DNA of 64,000 bases, from contig NC_052488.1 of assembly GCF_009730915.1 (NCBI RefSeq), positions 22,190,305 to 22,254,304 on the forward strand, given 5' to 3'. Both the position numbers and the translations under genes were made by a program. The stretch comes from Dioscorea cayenensis subsp. rotundata (Eukaryota > Streptophyta > Magnoliopsida > Dioscoreales > Dioscoreaceae). The notes below the pieces were generated by a model that made no database searches, was not told the DNA's origin, and saw nothing but the letters and a program-made list of their open reading frames with translations. Positions 12,787 through 23,232 of this stretch are shown in pieces. Numbering within the stretch: position 1 is the stretch's first letter; each line of letters begins with the position of its first letter.

Positions 12787-13082
12787 CACAATGGAAGGCT
12801 GGATCAAGTTAATCAACTTAGCCCATTGGATCAAATAGGCCCCCAAAAAGCCCAAAATTGAAAGAGAGGTATGGGCCTAGCCCAAGCCCAGAACAACCCA
12901 TAAAAGGCCCTTCTTCTCTTCTCCTTCTCCTAATCCCACTCGTCTTCTCTTTCCATACGTCTTCGTTCTCTTACCCGCGTCTTTCCTTATCTTCACATCC
13001 GACCGTTCAATGCCTCTCTCCTCTCTCCATCCGACGCTTGAGAACTCTCCACGTCATACTCCTTCCTCCCTTCTCCCCATCC

Positions 13083-13090
13083 TATATATA
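13083..13090 (+). promoter_or_regulatory. Probable TATA box of the NFRKB-like gene
   Basis: TATATATA sits in a C/T-rich stretch about 60 bp before a 5'-UTR splice donor (exon end 13146, intron starting GTATGT). The intron ends at TAG 13261-13263, 17 bp before the ATG at 13281. Position and context fit a TATA box; this is inferred, with no transcript evidence. Confidence 0.45.
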
Positions 13091-13280
13091 CGACCCTTTC
13101 CTCGTCCCTCTCGTTCTCGTTGTCGTTCTCGTTCTAGGGTTTTCTGGTATGTTTTTTTTCTCTCGCTCTTCGTTTCATCGATTCTAGGGTTTAGTTTTTC
13201 TTTTTTTGTTTGTTTTTGTTTGTTTTTGCCTCTTTTTCGATCTTTTTTTTCTTGGATTTTTAGGTTTCTCTTGCTATTTC

Positions 13281-16200
13281 ATGGCGATTGTGAGGAGTGA
13301 TCGGGTTGATGTTTCGAGATTGGATTCCTTTGGTCTGATGTCTGATGATGCGGGGACGAGTGGCTCGGAGGATTGTGATGTCTCGGAGCTTGGAGAAGTT
13401 GGGACGGAGCTCTGTCAGGTTGGAGACCAAGGGTTCAACATCCCGTTTGAGCTCTGCGATCTTGAGGATTTGGGTTCTGTGCTCTCCGTTGAGACTTGGA
13501 ACGATTGCCTCTCCGAGGAGGAGAGGTTCCGGCTTGCGGAGTTTTTACCGGATATGGAGCAGGAGACGCTCTGGCAAACCCTAGCGGAGCTTTTTGAAGG
13601 TAAAGATTTTCACTTTGGTAGCCCGATGGCGAGTTTCTTTTTTTGTTTGAAAAGTGGGGGTTTTGAGCCAAAGGTCGAGGTTTATCATCGCGGGCTTATC
13701 GCCTTTCAGAGGCGACAACATTATTTTTTATTGAAGGATTATCAGGATTCCATGGTGAAGCGTCTTGTTGACATGAGGGATGTTTGGGAACAATATGAAG
13801 CATATGCCATTGAAGACAGAGTGCGGCTTTTGAATTCTGTGTGCAATCAGAGGCGTTTGAATGGTGCTGTGGATTTGAAAAAGGGTTTCTTGAAGCAGAG
13901 GGTCAAGAAAAGGTCAATGAAAACAGCAAGGGGTGATAGTCCCAAGTGCTATGAACTCGGTTTTGACGTAAATGCTAAGCAACGCAAGTTGCTAATGGGT
14001 AGTCATTGGTTGAGTTTGGATCAGATAGATGGTGGTGGTAGTGATTCAGAGGATCTGGATTACAAAGCTGGCATGTATGGAGTTCAGAGCACGTCTCGTG
14101 ACAGTGCAATTGTTAGGCCCAAGCGGAGCAAATCGGGAAAGAAGGAAGAGTTTTTGAGACATTATGATGCACCTATGCGGCTTGGGATTCATTATGAAGA
14201 TCACGAAGGCTATGCTCAGTTGGCTCATTATCATGGTGGCAGCAAGAAGCATAGGGATGTTACTGTAGCATCTTATGATGATGAACTCCTTTACAAAAGG
14301 AAGAGGGTTAAGCATAGTGAGAATGCTCAGGTGTACTCTGGTGGAGAAGTGGTTTCTGTGGAGCATCCAATTAAATTTGCTGACTTGAACATTAGAAGCC
14401 AGAAACCCATGGGAGATGAAGAATTTGGCAATCACCAAAGAAGAATTGGTTCTCATTCAGCTCTTGCATATGGTACAACACCTCAAATACAGATGGCTGA
14501 CTTATATTCCTATCCTGATCATCAGAGGTCAAAAACATCTCAGGAGCAGTGCAGAAGTAAACTTGCTCGAAAGTGGGAGATGCCCCAGATGCGCATGGAT
14601 TACTCAAGAAACAGTAGTTTGTTTGATCAGCAAGAGGATGTTCAATATGGTGTATCTGATCTGGCTGGAGAAAATAAACATGTTAATCTTCTTGTGGACC
14701 AATATGCATATTCAAGCGAGAAAATGGAGGAGGGCCATTTGGTTGGTAGAATGACGTGTGATCCTAGAAAGGCTGACAAACTCATGAAGAAAAACAAGAA
14801 GTTGAATAGAGGCAGCAGCAAACATGCACCAGATGCAGGACCCTATTTTGCTGAAAGCAGGCATCAAAAAGGTGAGAAGCATAACCATTGTTACCAGAGT
14901 AAATCCAAATCTAGAGGCAGATCTTTTCTTCTCAGCAGAAAATTGGGTACACTGCCATCAGACATTTACACCCCAGAGATAAAATGGAAGGCTACAACTG
15001 AATCAGATCATCCTTGGTCAGTATTGGACAATGAGAAGGGTAGCTTGAATGCAGGAACTCATAATTACATGCCATATGCTCAATCCCGTGTGGCTAGTCA
15101 CCGTGTGAGGTCAAGTATGCCACTTGCTGTCTGCAATTCTACAAGGAAAGAGGAAAAGGTTAACTTACATAGTATTTGTCCAAATGAGCTAAATGAATCT
15201 GTTCATTTCCAATCTACTTCGAATGATGAAGCCGAGCAGAATTTTTTGAAAGATGATGGTAAAAGGAAAATGGACTCCGGATTTGTTTCTTTGGCTGCTA
15301 TGACTCCTCCATTGGTTACTTCAGATAAAGAGGCAATGGAAACACAGGCTGAATTAGGGTCAGAAAACATGCCCTTTACTCTAATCACCCCTACAGTTTA
15401 CAACTGCTTTTCATTCTCCATCATACACCTCCTTTCAGCTGTTCAAAGGGCGCTGATTGCTGACACGAAAGATGAATTGGAGTTTTGCGTTCCTCTGCAG
15501 AACAATGATAGCCCAATCCATCCTCAAAGAAACATTACTGTCAATACTCCAGACAATTTAGTACTAAAGAGTCTACCTGTTCTAAATGTCTCAGAGATTG
15601 TCAGTCGAGTTAAATCAGATCCAGGGGATCCTTGTATTCTTGAGACACAAGAACCTCTTCAAGAATTGGTCAGAGGAGTGCTGAAGATATTTTCGTCAAA
15701 GACAGCACCATTAGGTGCAGAGGATTGGAAGGCACTTGTATCATATGAGAAGTCAAATAGAAGCTGGTCCTGGGTTGGTCCGCTGCCTTCGATTTTGTCT
15801 GACGAGGAAAGTGATGAAGAGAGAACTTCTTCAGAGGCATGGGGCATTCCTCATAAGCTGCTTGTGAAGTTAGTTGATGCATTTGCTAATTGGCTTAAAA
15901 GTGTCCAAGATACACTTCAGCAAATAGGATGCCTTCAATCCCTGCCCTTATCTATGTTTCCGACTTTGGATGAGAAGGAACGATTCAGAGACCTTAAATC
16001 TCACAAGAATCCAAATACCATCAGCCCCAGCTCTAGTGAAGTAAGGGCACATTTTCAGAGAGAGGAAGTTTTAAGATATTCAGTTTCAGATAGGGCCTTT
16101 TTCTACACTGCTGCTGATGGAAAAAAGTCTAGTGTTGCTCCTTTAAAAAATGGTGGCAGCAAGCCAAATTCAAGAGCCCGTGAACATTTCATGCTTAAAG

Positions 16201-16613
16201 TTGATCGACCAGCACATGTTTCTATACTATGTCTTGTAAGAGATGCAGCTGCCAGGCTTCCTGGAAGTATTGGTACCAGAGCTGATATTTCTACATTATT
16301 AAGAGACTCAAAGTACATTGTTGATGATGTCTCTGATTCACAAATTAACCAAGTTGTCAGTGGGGCCTTAGATAGATTACATTCTCAACGGGATCCTTGT
16401 GTTCAGTTTGATAATGAACGGAAATTGTGGGTTTATCTGCACAGGGAGAGGGAGGAGGAAGATTTTGAGGATGATGGCACCTCCTCGACAAAGAAGTGGA
16501 AAAGGCCTAAGAAAAACCTTCCTGGAAATTCTTACCCAGAAGCAATAAATGATTACGACAACCATGCCACTCGAAATCCAACCTCAAGTGGTTCTCCGGG
16601 AGATTTCATTTGA
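13281..16613 (+). CDS. NFRKB: NFRKB-like protein (INO80-complex subunit type), DEUBAD domain
   Basis: Nuclear factor related to kappa-B-binding protein is a subunit of the INO80 chromatin-remodelling complex in animals; plant homologs are presumed chromatin factors. The coding part is one exon, 1110 aa from the ATG at 13281. The frame is open further upstream, but that part is the 5'-UTR intron, whose acceptor TAG ends at 13263. Residues about 60-175 form the DEUBAD domain (WNDCLSEEERFRLAEFLPD, then FHRG/QRRQHY-like helices). A long basic, low-complexity middle follows. A winged-helix-like domain lies near the C-terminus (HVSILCLVRDAAARLPGSIG through KLWVYLHRE), followed by a Lys-rich tail. 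As I remember, plant homologs run to roughly 1300 aa, so this one ends early. The frame one base over continues past the stop. Confidence 0.9.
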   Translation: MAIVRSDRVDVSRLDSFGLMSDDAGTSGSEDCDVSELGEVGTELCQVGDQGFNIPFELCDLEDLGSVLSVETWNDCLSEEERFRLAEFLPDMEQETLWQTLAELFEGKDFHFGSPMASFFFCLKSGGFEPKVEVYHRGLIAFQRRQHYFLLKDYQDSMVKRLVDMRDVWEQYEAYAIEDRVRLLNSVCNQRRLNGAVDLKKGFLKQRVKKRSMKTARGDSPKCYELGFDVNAKQRKLLMGSHWLSLDQIDGGGSDSEDLDYKAGMYGVQSTSRDSAIVRPKRSKSGKKEEFLRHYDAPMRLGIHYEDHEGYAQLAHYHGGSKKHRDVTVASYDDELLYKRKRVKHSENAQVYSGGEVVSVEHPIKFADLNIRSQKPMGDEEFGNHQRRIGSHSALAYGTTPQIQMADLYSYPDHQRSKTSQEQCRSKLARKWEMPQMRMDYSRNSSLFDQQEDVQYGVSDLAGENKHVNLLVDQYAYSSEKMEEGHLVGRMTCDPRKADKLMKKNKKLNRGSSKHAPDAGPYFAESRHQKGEKHNHCYQSKSKSRGRSFLLSRKLGTLPSDIYTPEIKWKATTESDHPWSVLDNEKGSLNAGTHNYMPYAQSRVASHRVRSSMPLAVCNSTRKEEKVNLHSICPNELNESVHFQSTSNDEAEQNFLKDDGKRKMDSGFVSLAAMTPPLVTSDKEAMETQAELGSENMPFTLITPTVYNCFSFSIIHLLSAVQRALIADTKDELEFCVPLQNNDSPIHPQRNITVNTPDNLVLKSLPVLNVSEIVSRVKSDPGDPCILETQEPLQELVRGVLKIFSSKTAPLGAEDWKALVSYEKSNRSWSWVGPLPSILSDEESDEERTSSEAWGIPHKLLVKLVDAFANWLKSVQDTLQQIGCLQSLPLSMFPTLDEKERFRDLKSHKNPNTISPSSSEVRAHFQREEVLRYSVSDRAFFYTAADGKKSSVAPLKNGGSKPNSRAREHFMLKVDRPAHVSILCLVRDAAARLPGSIGTRADISTLLRDSKYIVDDVSDSQINQVVSGALDRLHSQRDPCVQFDNERKLWVYLHREREEEDFEDDGTSSTKKWKRPKKNLPGNSYPEAINDYDNHATRNPTSSGSPGDFI

Positions 16614-17585
16614 ATCCTGATCTCAATTATGATACTTTTAAGGTATGCTCAGGTGCAGAAAACATCATATTTCACATCTGCTACATTATATACGACTTGT
16701 TCTTGATATACCTACTTATCCGTGAATTGTTAGGCCTTTCTATTTAACCTCATGGAATTTTTTGCTTTTCATAATAAACTTGCTAATAAATTCAGAATTT
16801 CTTGGCAAATTTGCACGCAAGTATTAAAAGTTCCTGTGTAAATGTATCTGAATGATGCTTGGTTTAGAATTAGGGAAATCCAGAGCTTGCACTACATATG
16901 TTGTTCTCTCACATCTTCAATCCATCTTTTTATGACAAACTCTAACACTGTTGTTTATATGTACTCCTCGTTTGGTAACAATCTGATGATTGCTTTGTTT
17001 TGCAGTGTCTGGTGGCCAGTCAAACTTTATACTGTAATTTTATCATATACAGTGCATTGTCATCAACATGTACAGTTAGCTGATTCACTGTTGAAGCCCA
17101 AAAAAGTAAATTGATGAATTCTTTTACCTCTTAGTGACTCCTTCTCGCATTACGAATTTTTACACTTTTTCCTTTTATTTTTATTGATTTTTTAGGGAAA
17201 CTATCAATTTTTTGTGTACTGAATAGTAATGCTATTACATGCATTTGTGCAAGAGAATAAGCTTTGTCTAGTGGATTGGAGTATATATTTAGCAAATAAT
17301 AGTTAATTTGTGCTGATTTCTTTGTCAATTTTGGAAAAGCCCTTATTTCCACTTAACTCTTAGCACGGAATAATGAATTGATAGAACTTGATAATCCATA
17401 TTTGTTTTTTCCTTAGTCTTTTATCTTGTAAATCTCATGAGAATTAAAGGTGTAAAATATAACATAGTTGAGTGATAGAAACAAATCAAGAAAGTCAATC
17501 CACACAATCCTTTTTGAGTATGAATGACATCTGAATGACAAGTTGTTAACATTGAGAACACTACACTCAGAGGTGTACTTATAGC
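16614..17585. other. Convergent 3' flanks of the NFRKB-like and kinesin-5 genes
   Basis: Two genes point towards each other here. Just past the NFRKB-like stop lies a good splice donor (AAG|GTATGC, intron from about 16643). A possible acceptor (TTTTGCAG) lies near 17005, so a spliced 3' UTR or lost terminal coding exons are possible. I see no convincing coding sequence in the rest. Confidence 0.4.
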
Positions 17586-20500
17586 CTAATTTTTTTGGGT
17601 AACAGGTACTCTTGATTGGGCCTCATGTGCTCCTGATAAGTGTTTTACCTCTCCATTTACTTGCTTAGAAGCCCAAAACAACTTAAGTATCTCCTCAAAA
17701 GCTGGAGTTTTTAGCTCTTCAATGGATGCAATGCTTGGCAAATTTATCAATCTCCTTGGTGTTGAACAACTAGGTTCTTCTACCTATTAAAATAATTAAA
17801 AAAATAGAAATTCTGTATGAGCTCCAAATAGTCACAAAAAAGTTATCATCCTGGAACTAAGGTTTCTCACCCTGTATTCATCTTCCAAGCACTTCTCTGT
17901 ATTTCCTGTGATTTCTGCAACCCTGTGAGAGTGCCTATTCCTTAATTGCCTTAGCTCATCTTGAAAGGCACTGGTCATGTTATCAATTTTCTCATATGTA
18001 TCCCTGTCTAGTTTCAAAGAGCCTGCCATTTCAAGTTTATCATAAGCCAAAAGGGCAGATTATAGAATTATGATTACCGACAAGATGAAGAAAGTATTAC
18101 TGTCAATCGAGGAATGGAAACCCTTTTGCTCCATATTGATTTTTTGGAGGGATGTTGAAGTAACACAAGATAACCTATCACATAACATCTGATTGGCTTC
18201 CATTCCTCTCCTGCAAAATTGTGAGCAGATAGAGTATTATGTAGTGCTGTTTTTTGTGAATGATATTATATCAAGTCACTGTTACCTGACAACCGAATCC
18301 ACTGATGATACATTTCCATCTTCAAGTTTCATCAGTGTATTGTGAGCATCTCTCCATTGTTGTGAACCAAGTTGTATCTTTCCCTTGCTGCATGTTTATG
18401 GGAAACATATCAGAATCCTAACATTTTATTTGATTCAGCACATAGATCATTAGTTTGACATTTTTACCACTGTTGGAAGCCTTCTTCCAAGCCACCTCTT
18501 GCTATTTCTACAGAAGTGGCACCCTCATAATATTGATTTTCAGCTTCTTCTACATAGGCTTTCCATTGGTTTTTGTACGAAGAAGTGCAAATACGAGCTA
18601 TTGACAATTCATTGTGTAGATTATTGGTCATACTAGTTGAACTCTTGCGTAGACTATCAACTGTAGTTTGAACCTAACAACACAATGCATTTCTCCTTCA
18701 AAATTCAGGCATTAAGATGAGAAATTCTGTCTTTGTAGAATTTGGAACTAGCAATTATTTCTGCTACCTTTTCTAGCAATTGCTTTTCTTCATTAAGAGT
18801 ACTTTCCTGAAGATTTAAATTATGTTAACACTGGACATGATATAATGCAGAGTATATACCCGAGTAACTGAACATGATGATACATAATCAAATAAAGTCA
18901 CCTCAAACTTCTCTGTAAACTCAATGAATTTATGGTCTTGTACCATTTTTGTTTCTTCTAAATTGTCACTTATTTTGGATACTAGAATATCTAGGGTGCT
19001 GAAGAAATCAGTATTGAGCTTTGAAATTGATTGTGTTGCCTTGATAGCTCTAAGATGTGCCTGTTCATAACTAGATGAGAAAAGATGATGGATAACACAA
19101 TAATAGCATGATGGATAGCACACAGCCAGCTTAGTACTTGCAAACCTCATGCTGCAAGTGGGTGAATGCCACTAGTTTATCCTCTTGTTCAGTTAAGCTA
19201 CTCTGAAGCTCTATAAACACCTTATCAACTTCTGATACAATGCCTATGAAACACTGATTATGAGGATTGTGGTACTCAATACTTGATAAGACAAAGCTTA
19301 TTAAAAAAATGAATCTATTTGAACAGTAGAGCGCAATGTTTACATCTTCAAGAGCTATAGCATGTGAGGATACTTGTGAGCTCAACTTCTCAATAGTTGA
19401 TTGATAGTCCACTTGGAGCTCACCTGCAACATCTTCTAATGTTTTCATCCCATAACAATATAAATCTTTTAGTTTCCCAGCGTGAATGTTTAAATCTTCA
19501 GTAGACTGTAAAATTGCAGCGGAAATAAGGCCAAATTCAAGATATCAATTGCATCCATGAAAACTCTTTTTTTTTTTTTTTTGATGATAGCATTCACATT
19601 CACATACCTGGACCTTCTTGGAGACAAAAGCATGCATGTCTGCTTCCATTTCTTTGAGTTGCTTTTCTTGTTGAATTACAGAAGCTGACAGGATTCCGTG
19701 CAATATATCTAGGTTCCCAGTCAGTTGAGTAAGAAATCTCTGGACAAGAGTTCTATTGTAATCTGCTGTCTTATTTTTAGTTTCTGAGAAGCAACACAGA
19801 AAATTTATTTCTGCAGTGAAAATGGGATTCTTTATCTGATGTTACATGCTCAGACCATCAATAACACACCTATTTTAGAAAACAAGCCAGACACATCAGC
19901 TGTTGTGTTCTCTAGCTCAGATCTAAGCTCATGAGCACAATCCATCAGCGCCTTTTCTATACGAGGCATGGTAGATTGTGTAAGTGAAAACATTGAAAGG
20001 AACATCTTAGTATTTCAATATTGAAAGATTTCACCTGATTTGAGGAGATGAACAATCATATATTCCTTTTCTTTGTTTGAGGTGTTAGCTTGTTTATTCC
20101 TATACTCCAGGTCATATATTGTACTCACAGTATCCTCCAATTTCCTCTAATAGCAACAAAATTGAGGTAGTATTTAAGCAACAAATTTATTTAGGTGATG
20201 AAAATGAAATAATGAAGACACCTGACCTGGGTCTTTTCAAGGGTTTTACTCAATTCGGTGTTCGATAGTTGCTGAGAAGTGTAAAGTTCTTGAAGGCTAT
20301 CTGCTTGCTATTCAGAGAATGAACACAATTGAGTCAAGCCACTGCTAACATTTTTATGATAGGAATCATCATGCTAAGTGATGAAACATACCTTATTCTT
20401 TGATTCCAGATCAATTGCCATCTGCTCAATTTTCTCAGCCATTGCCTAAAACAAAACTATCAGTACACCATATTGAATCAATCATACCTTACCAGCTTAA

Positions 20501-22437
20501 CTTTTTCTGAGCTTCAATACAACAGTGTGAACAAAAAGGCTAACCTTTTTCTGAGCTTCTTCATACAAGTAACGATCTTGAGGCAAGTATACGCCGTTCT
20601 TCTCCCTTGCAGCATATACTTCTGATTGGAGATAAAGATTTATATTAAAGTTTTCGTCTAGTTGAGGTTAACTAAATAAGTTTTGACTATATAGTGAAAC
20701 ACTCATAAATTCAGTGTTCTGAACCTTGTCTAAGACGACTAATTTCAGAGTACAAGTCCTTGATCAATGCAGATTTCATCAGCTTCTGATTAATCTGGAA
20801 ACATCACAATGCAGTAATTAGAGTTCATGTTTAAGGAAGACAATTATTAGTATAATTCAAAATAAGCAAAATGACCTCAGGCTTGTTTTTGATACTCTTC
20901 GCACGGTGTGCATATTCCAAGGTGCTTAATGTCTCTTCTAAGCAATTGATAGCTGGTGATATAGTAGCAATAATACAAGTTTTTGTTTTCCCTCCCAGTG
21001 AATCCCTTAACAATCTTGTCAATTTACTCTCTCTGAAAAACCACAGAAACTAAACCTCATCTAATAAATGGAGCAATTTATCATAAGAAACCAAGAATTT
21101 GATACCTGTATGGAATATGACCAGAATGCTCTACAAGAGCATTAATAACTCGTCCAAGAGTAAGCAAGCTTTTATTAATCTCACCGGCTTCCCTTGCTCT
21201 ACCCTGCCATGCAAAGAAGAATAATATTGTTGAGGTTCGAAAGAGATATACCACTGCAAATTCTGAAAATAAACCCACCTCTCTTGCACCTGATCTCATA
21301 ACATTTTCAGAACCAGCAAGATCAACAAGATTTAGTTTTCAACATTTGATCATCTCTTCCCCCTCATGAGTACTCTCTTTCATATATATCGTTATGGAAA
21401 AAATGGAGTGCGATCGGCTACTTTGCTTATTAAGCAGAGTTTCTGCTGTCCGCCTCTTCGACGACCCTCGATCTAATATCTTATATATCTCGCTAGCAGA
21501 ACAAACCACTTCCTCTTCCAAACCTCGCACGAAAACACCTCCTTTTCCATTTTCCATCAAAGCGATAGGTCTCTTCGACCTTTCATCAGAGAATTTCGAT
21601 TCTTCGGGTGCCAAAAGATCAGTTAAATCCTCATTATACAACTCAAGGAAAGTTACTTTCATGCTGTAATCAGTGGCTTGCATTTCAAGCATATCAGAAA
21701 TTTGTTTCACAGCCCTAGGGATAACACCAGCATCACTAGGAAATTCTCCATTCTGAAATTTAATTCACACCAATGCATCAATGTAATACCAAATTTGTCA
21801 GAAAAGAAATCAATTCAAGGAATCAAAAACCCTACCTTTGTTTTCCTCTCTCCTTCCATTGTAAAAGTCTTTCCAGTTCCAGTCTGACCATAAGCAAAGA
21901 TTGTGCAATTATATCCTTCAAGAACTTCATTGACAATTGGAGAGATTGCTTGATCATACAATTCCTTTTGCTTTGATGATGGCCCAAAAACCTAAATCCA
22001 ATCAAAACAATTGCACATCAATTCACCATTGTCTTCAATTCAAGAAATTGAGACAATTAGAAACCCTTGATCCTCTAAACCTTGTCAAATGTGAAGGTTT
22101 TATCAATCTGTTTGTTGGCCATGCTTAGAAATGCAGAAACTTCTCTCCGGATCTCCTCACAAGCTATGCCCATTGGAACGTTTGCCCTAATTTCCTCCTC
22201 GCTTAAAGGCCTGAGAAGAAATTTAAAAATTTTGAAAACCAAAACCTAGAATTCAATGAAAACATCTCCATGATTTCTCTTTGCTTACCTGCATCGAAGG
22301 AGGACTTGAACATTGAGACCCTTATCTCTATCATGATGCTTGCCATTTGAACTCCCATTTCCGAGCTTCTCGCTTGGCCTAGGAGCATGCGAGGGCGATA
22401 AAGGAACCATCCCCGCTCTCCTCTGCGAGCTCTCCAT
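17586..22437 (-). CDS. KIN5: Kinesin-5 (BimC/Eg5-type mitotic motor), with an in-frame TGA in the motor domain
   Basis: Kinesin-5 is a tetrameric plus-end motor that cross-links and slides antiparallel microtubules in the spindle and phragmoplast. Coding exons 5' to 3': 22437-22289, 22210-22081, 21991-21836, 21752-21279, 21203-21106, 21032-20876, 20794-20725, 20621-20545, 20445-20392, 20307-20227, 20146-20035, 19956-19870, 19783-19608, 19505-19344, 19253-19146, 19060-18902, 18806-18768, 18673-18468, 18387-18286, 18210-18101, 18022-17871, 17783-17586. This gives 1019 codons, phase-consistent throughout. The P-loop GQTGTGKT is at residues 128-135, switch I ([11 protein letters not shown]) and switch II (LVDLAGSEN) follow, then a long coiled coil and the BimC-like tail ([19 protein letters not shown]), ending RVPVTQKN. 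Codon 283 is TGA (21339-21341), just before switch II, where the family has Gly in IKCGKLNLVDL. Read literally, the product is 282 aa without switch II. The cause could be a real nonsense allele or a base error. The join 18768/18673 is the least certain. Confidence 0.88.
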
Positions 22438-22588
22438 CCCCGGAACTCGAATCCAAGATAAAGGAGAATGAAAGCTTGGATCTTTTTGGGAAGGAACGAA
22501 GAGATCAAAGAAGAAGAGGAGAAGAAGAAGAAGGCGCGAATGGAAGGAGAGGAGACAAAGCGGGAGAATGTATTCGCCCGTTAGGGCT

Positions 22589-22592
<4 letters not shown>

Positions 22593-22633
<41 letters not shown>
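22593..22633. repeat. (TA)n microsatellite in the kinesin-5 promoter
   Basis: An uninterrupted run of about 41 bp of alternating T and A lies about 155 bp upstream of the kinesin-5 ATG. It may include the TATA box of that gene. Confidence 0.85.
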
Positions 22634-22635
<2 letters not shown>

Positions 22636-23200
22636 CTTTTATTTTTTCTCTTTTAAATTTATTGTTTTATTTATTTAAAAAATATGGAAAATTATTATTA
22701 TTATTATTGTTATTATTATTCGCTTCTTAATTTTTTTTATTATATTAATTATTAAAAAAATTCAAAAATTGTACATACATGTATATAGAGGTATTTATAT
22801 TCAACTAAATAGTCTAAATTAAATTAAAAATTGTTCTAATTCCCTCCTCTTTTTCTATTCTTCTTTGTTTTTAATAAATATTTAATCAAATATTTTTCTC
22901 TGTTTTTTTTTTAATTTTTAATTTAGATAGTCATGCTGCCAAAAGCCATTTTCCTCCGTACCAAATCTTCATTTTCATACCAAAGTAATTAAAAAAAACA
23001 AAGATTAAATATATAAAAAAAATTAAAGAAAATAAAGGAAAATGATAGAAATAACAGAAAAGACAAGGTCCTCTCCCTTATTTGCTTATCAATCTATACA
23101 TGCAGTTATGTTATATGTAACTCTTGAAATTCATTTATACTATAAAATTCATTATAAGAGTCACAAGACTGAAGTATTCCTGTTGAGCCAATACTATATA

Positions 23201-23232
<32 letters not shown>

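Noticed and set aside
13206-13280. Upstream extension of the NFRKB-like open frame (25 more residues from an ATG at 13206)
   Set aside because: The segment is T-rich and ends at a TTTTTAG acceptor with a matching donor at 13147, so it is a 5'-UTR intron; the ATG at 13281 is the better start.
17400-17585. Extended C-terminus of kinesin-5 through an A-rich run
   Set aside because: Careful counting gives seven A residues, which places the TAG in frame at 17586-17588 right after RVPVTQKN.
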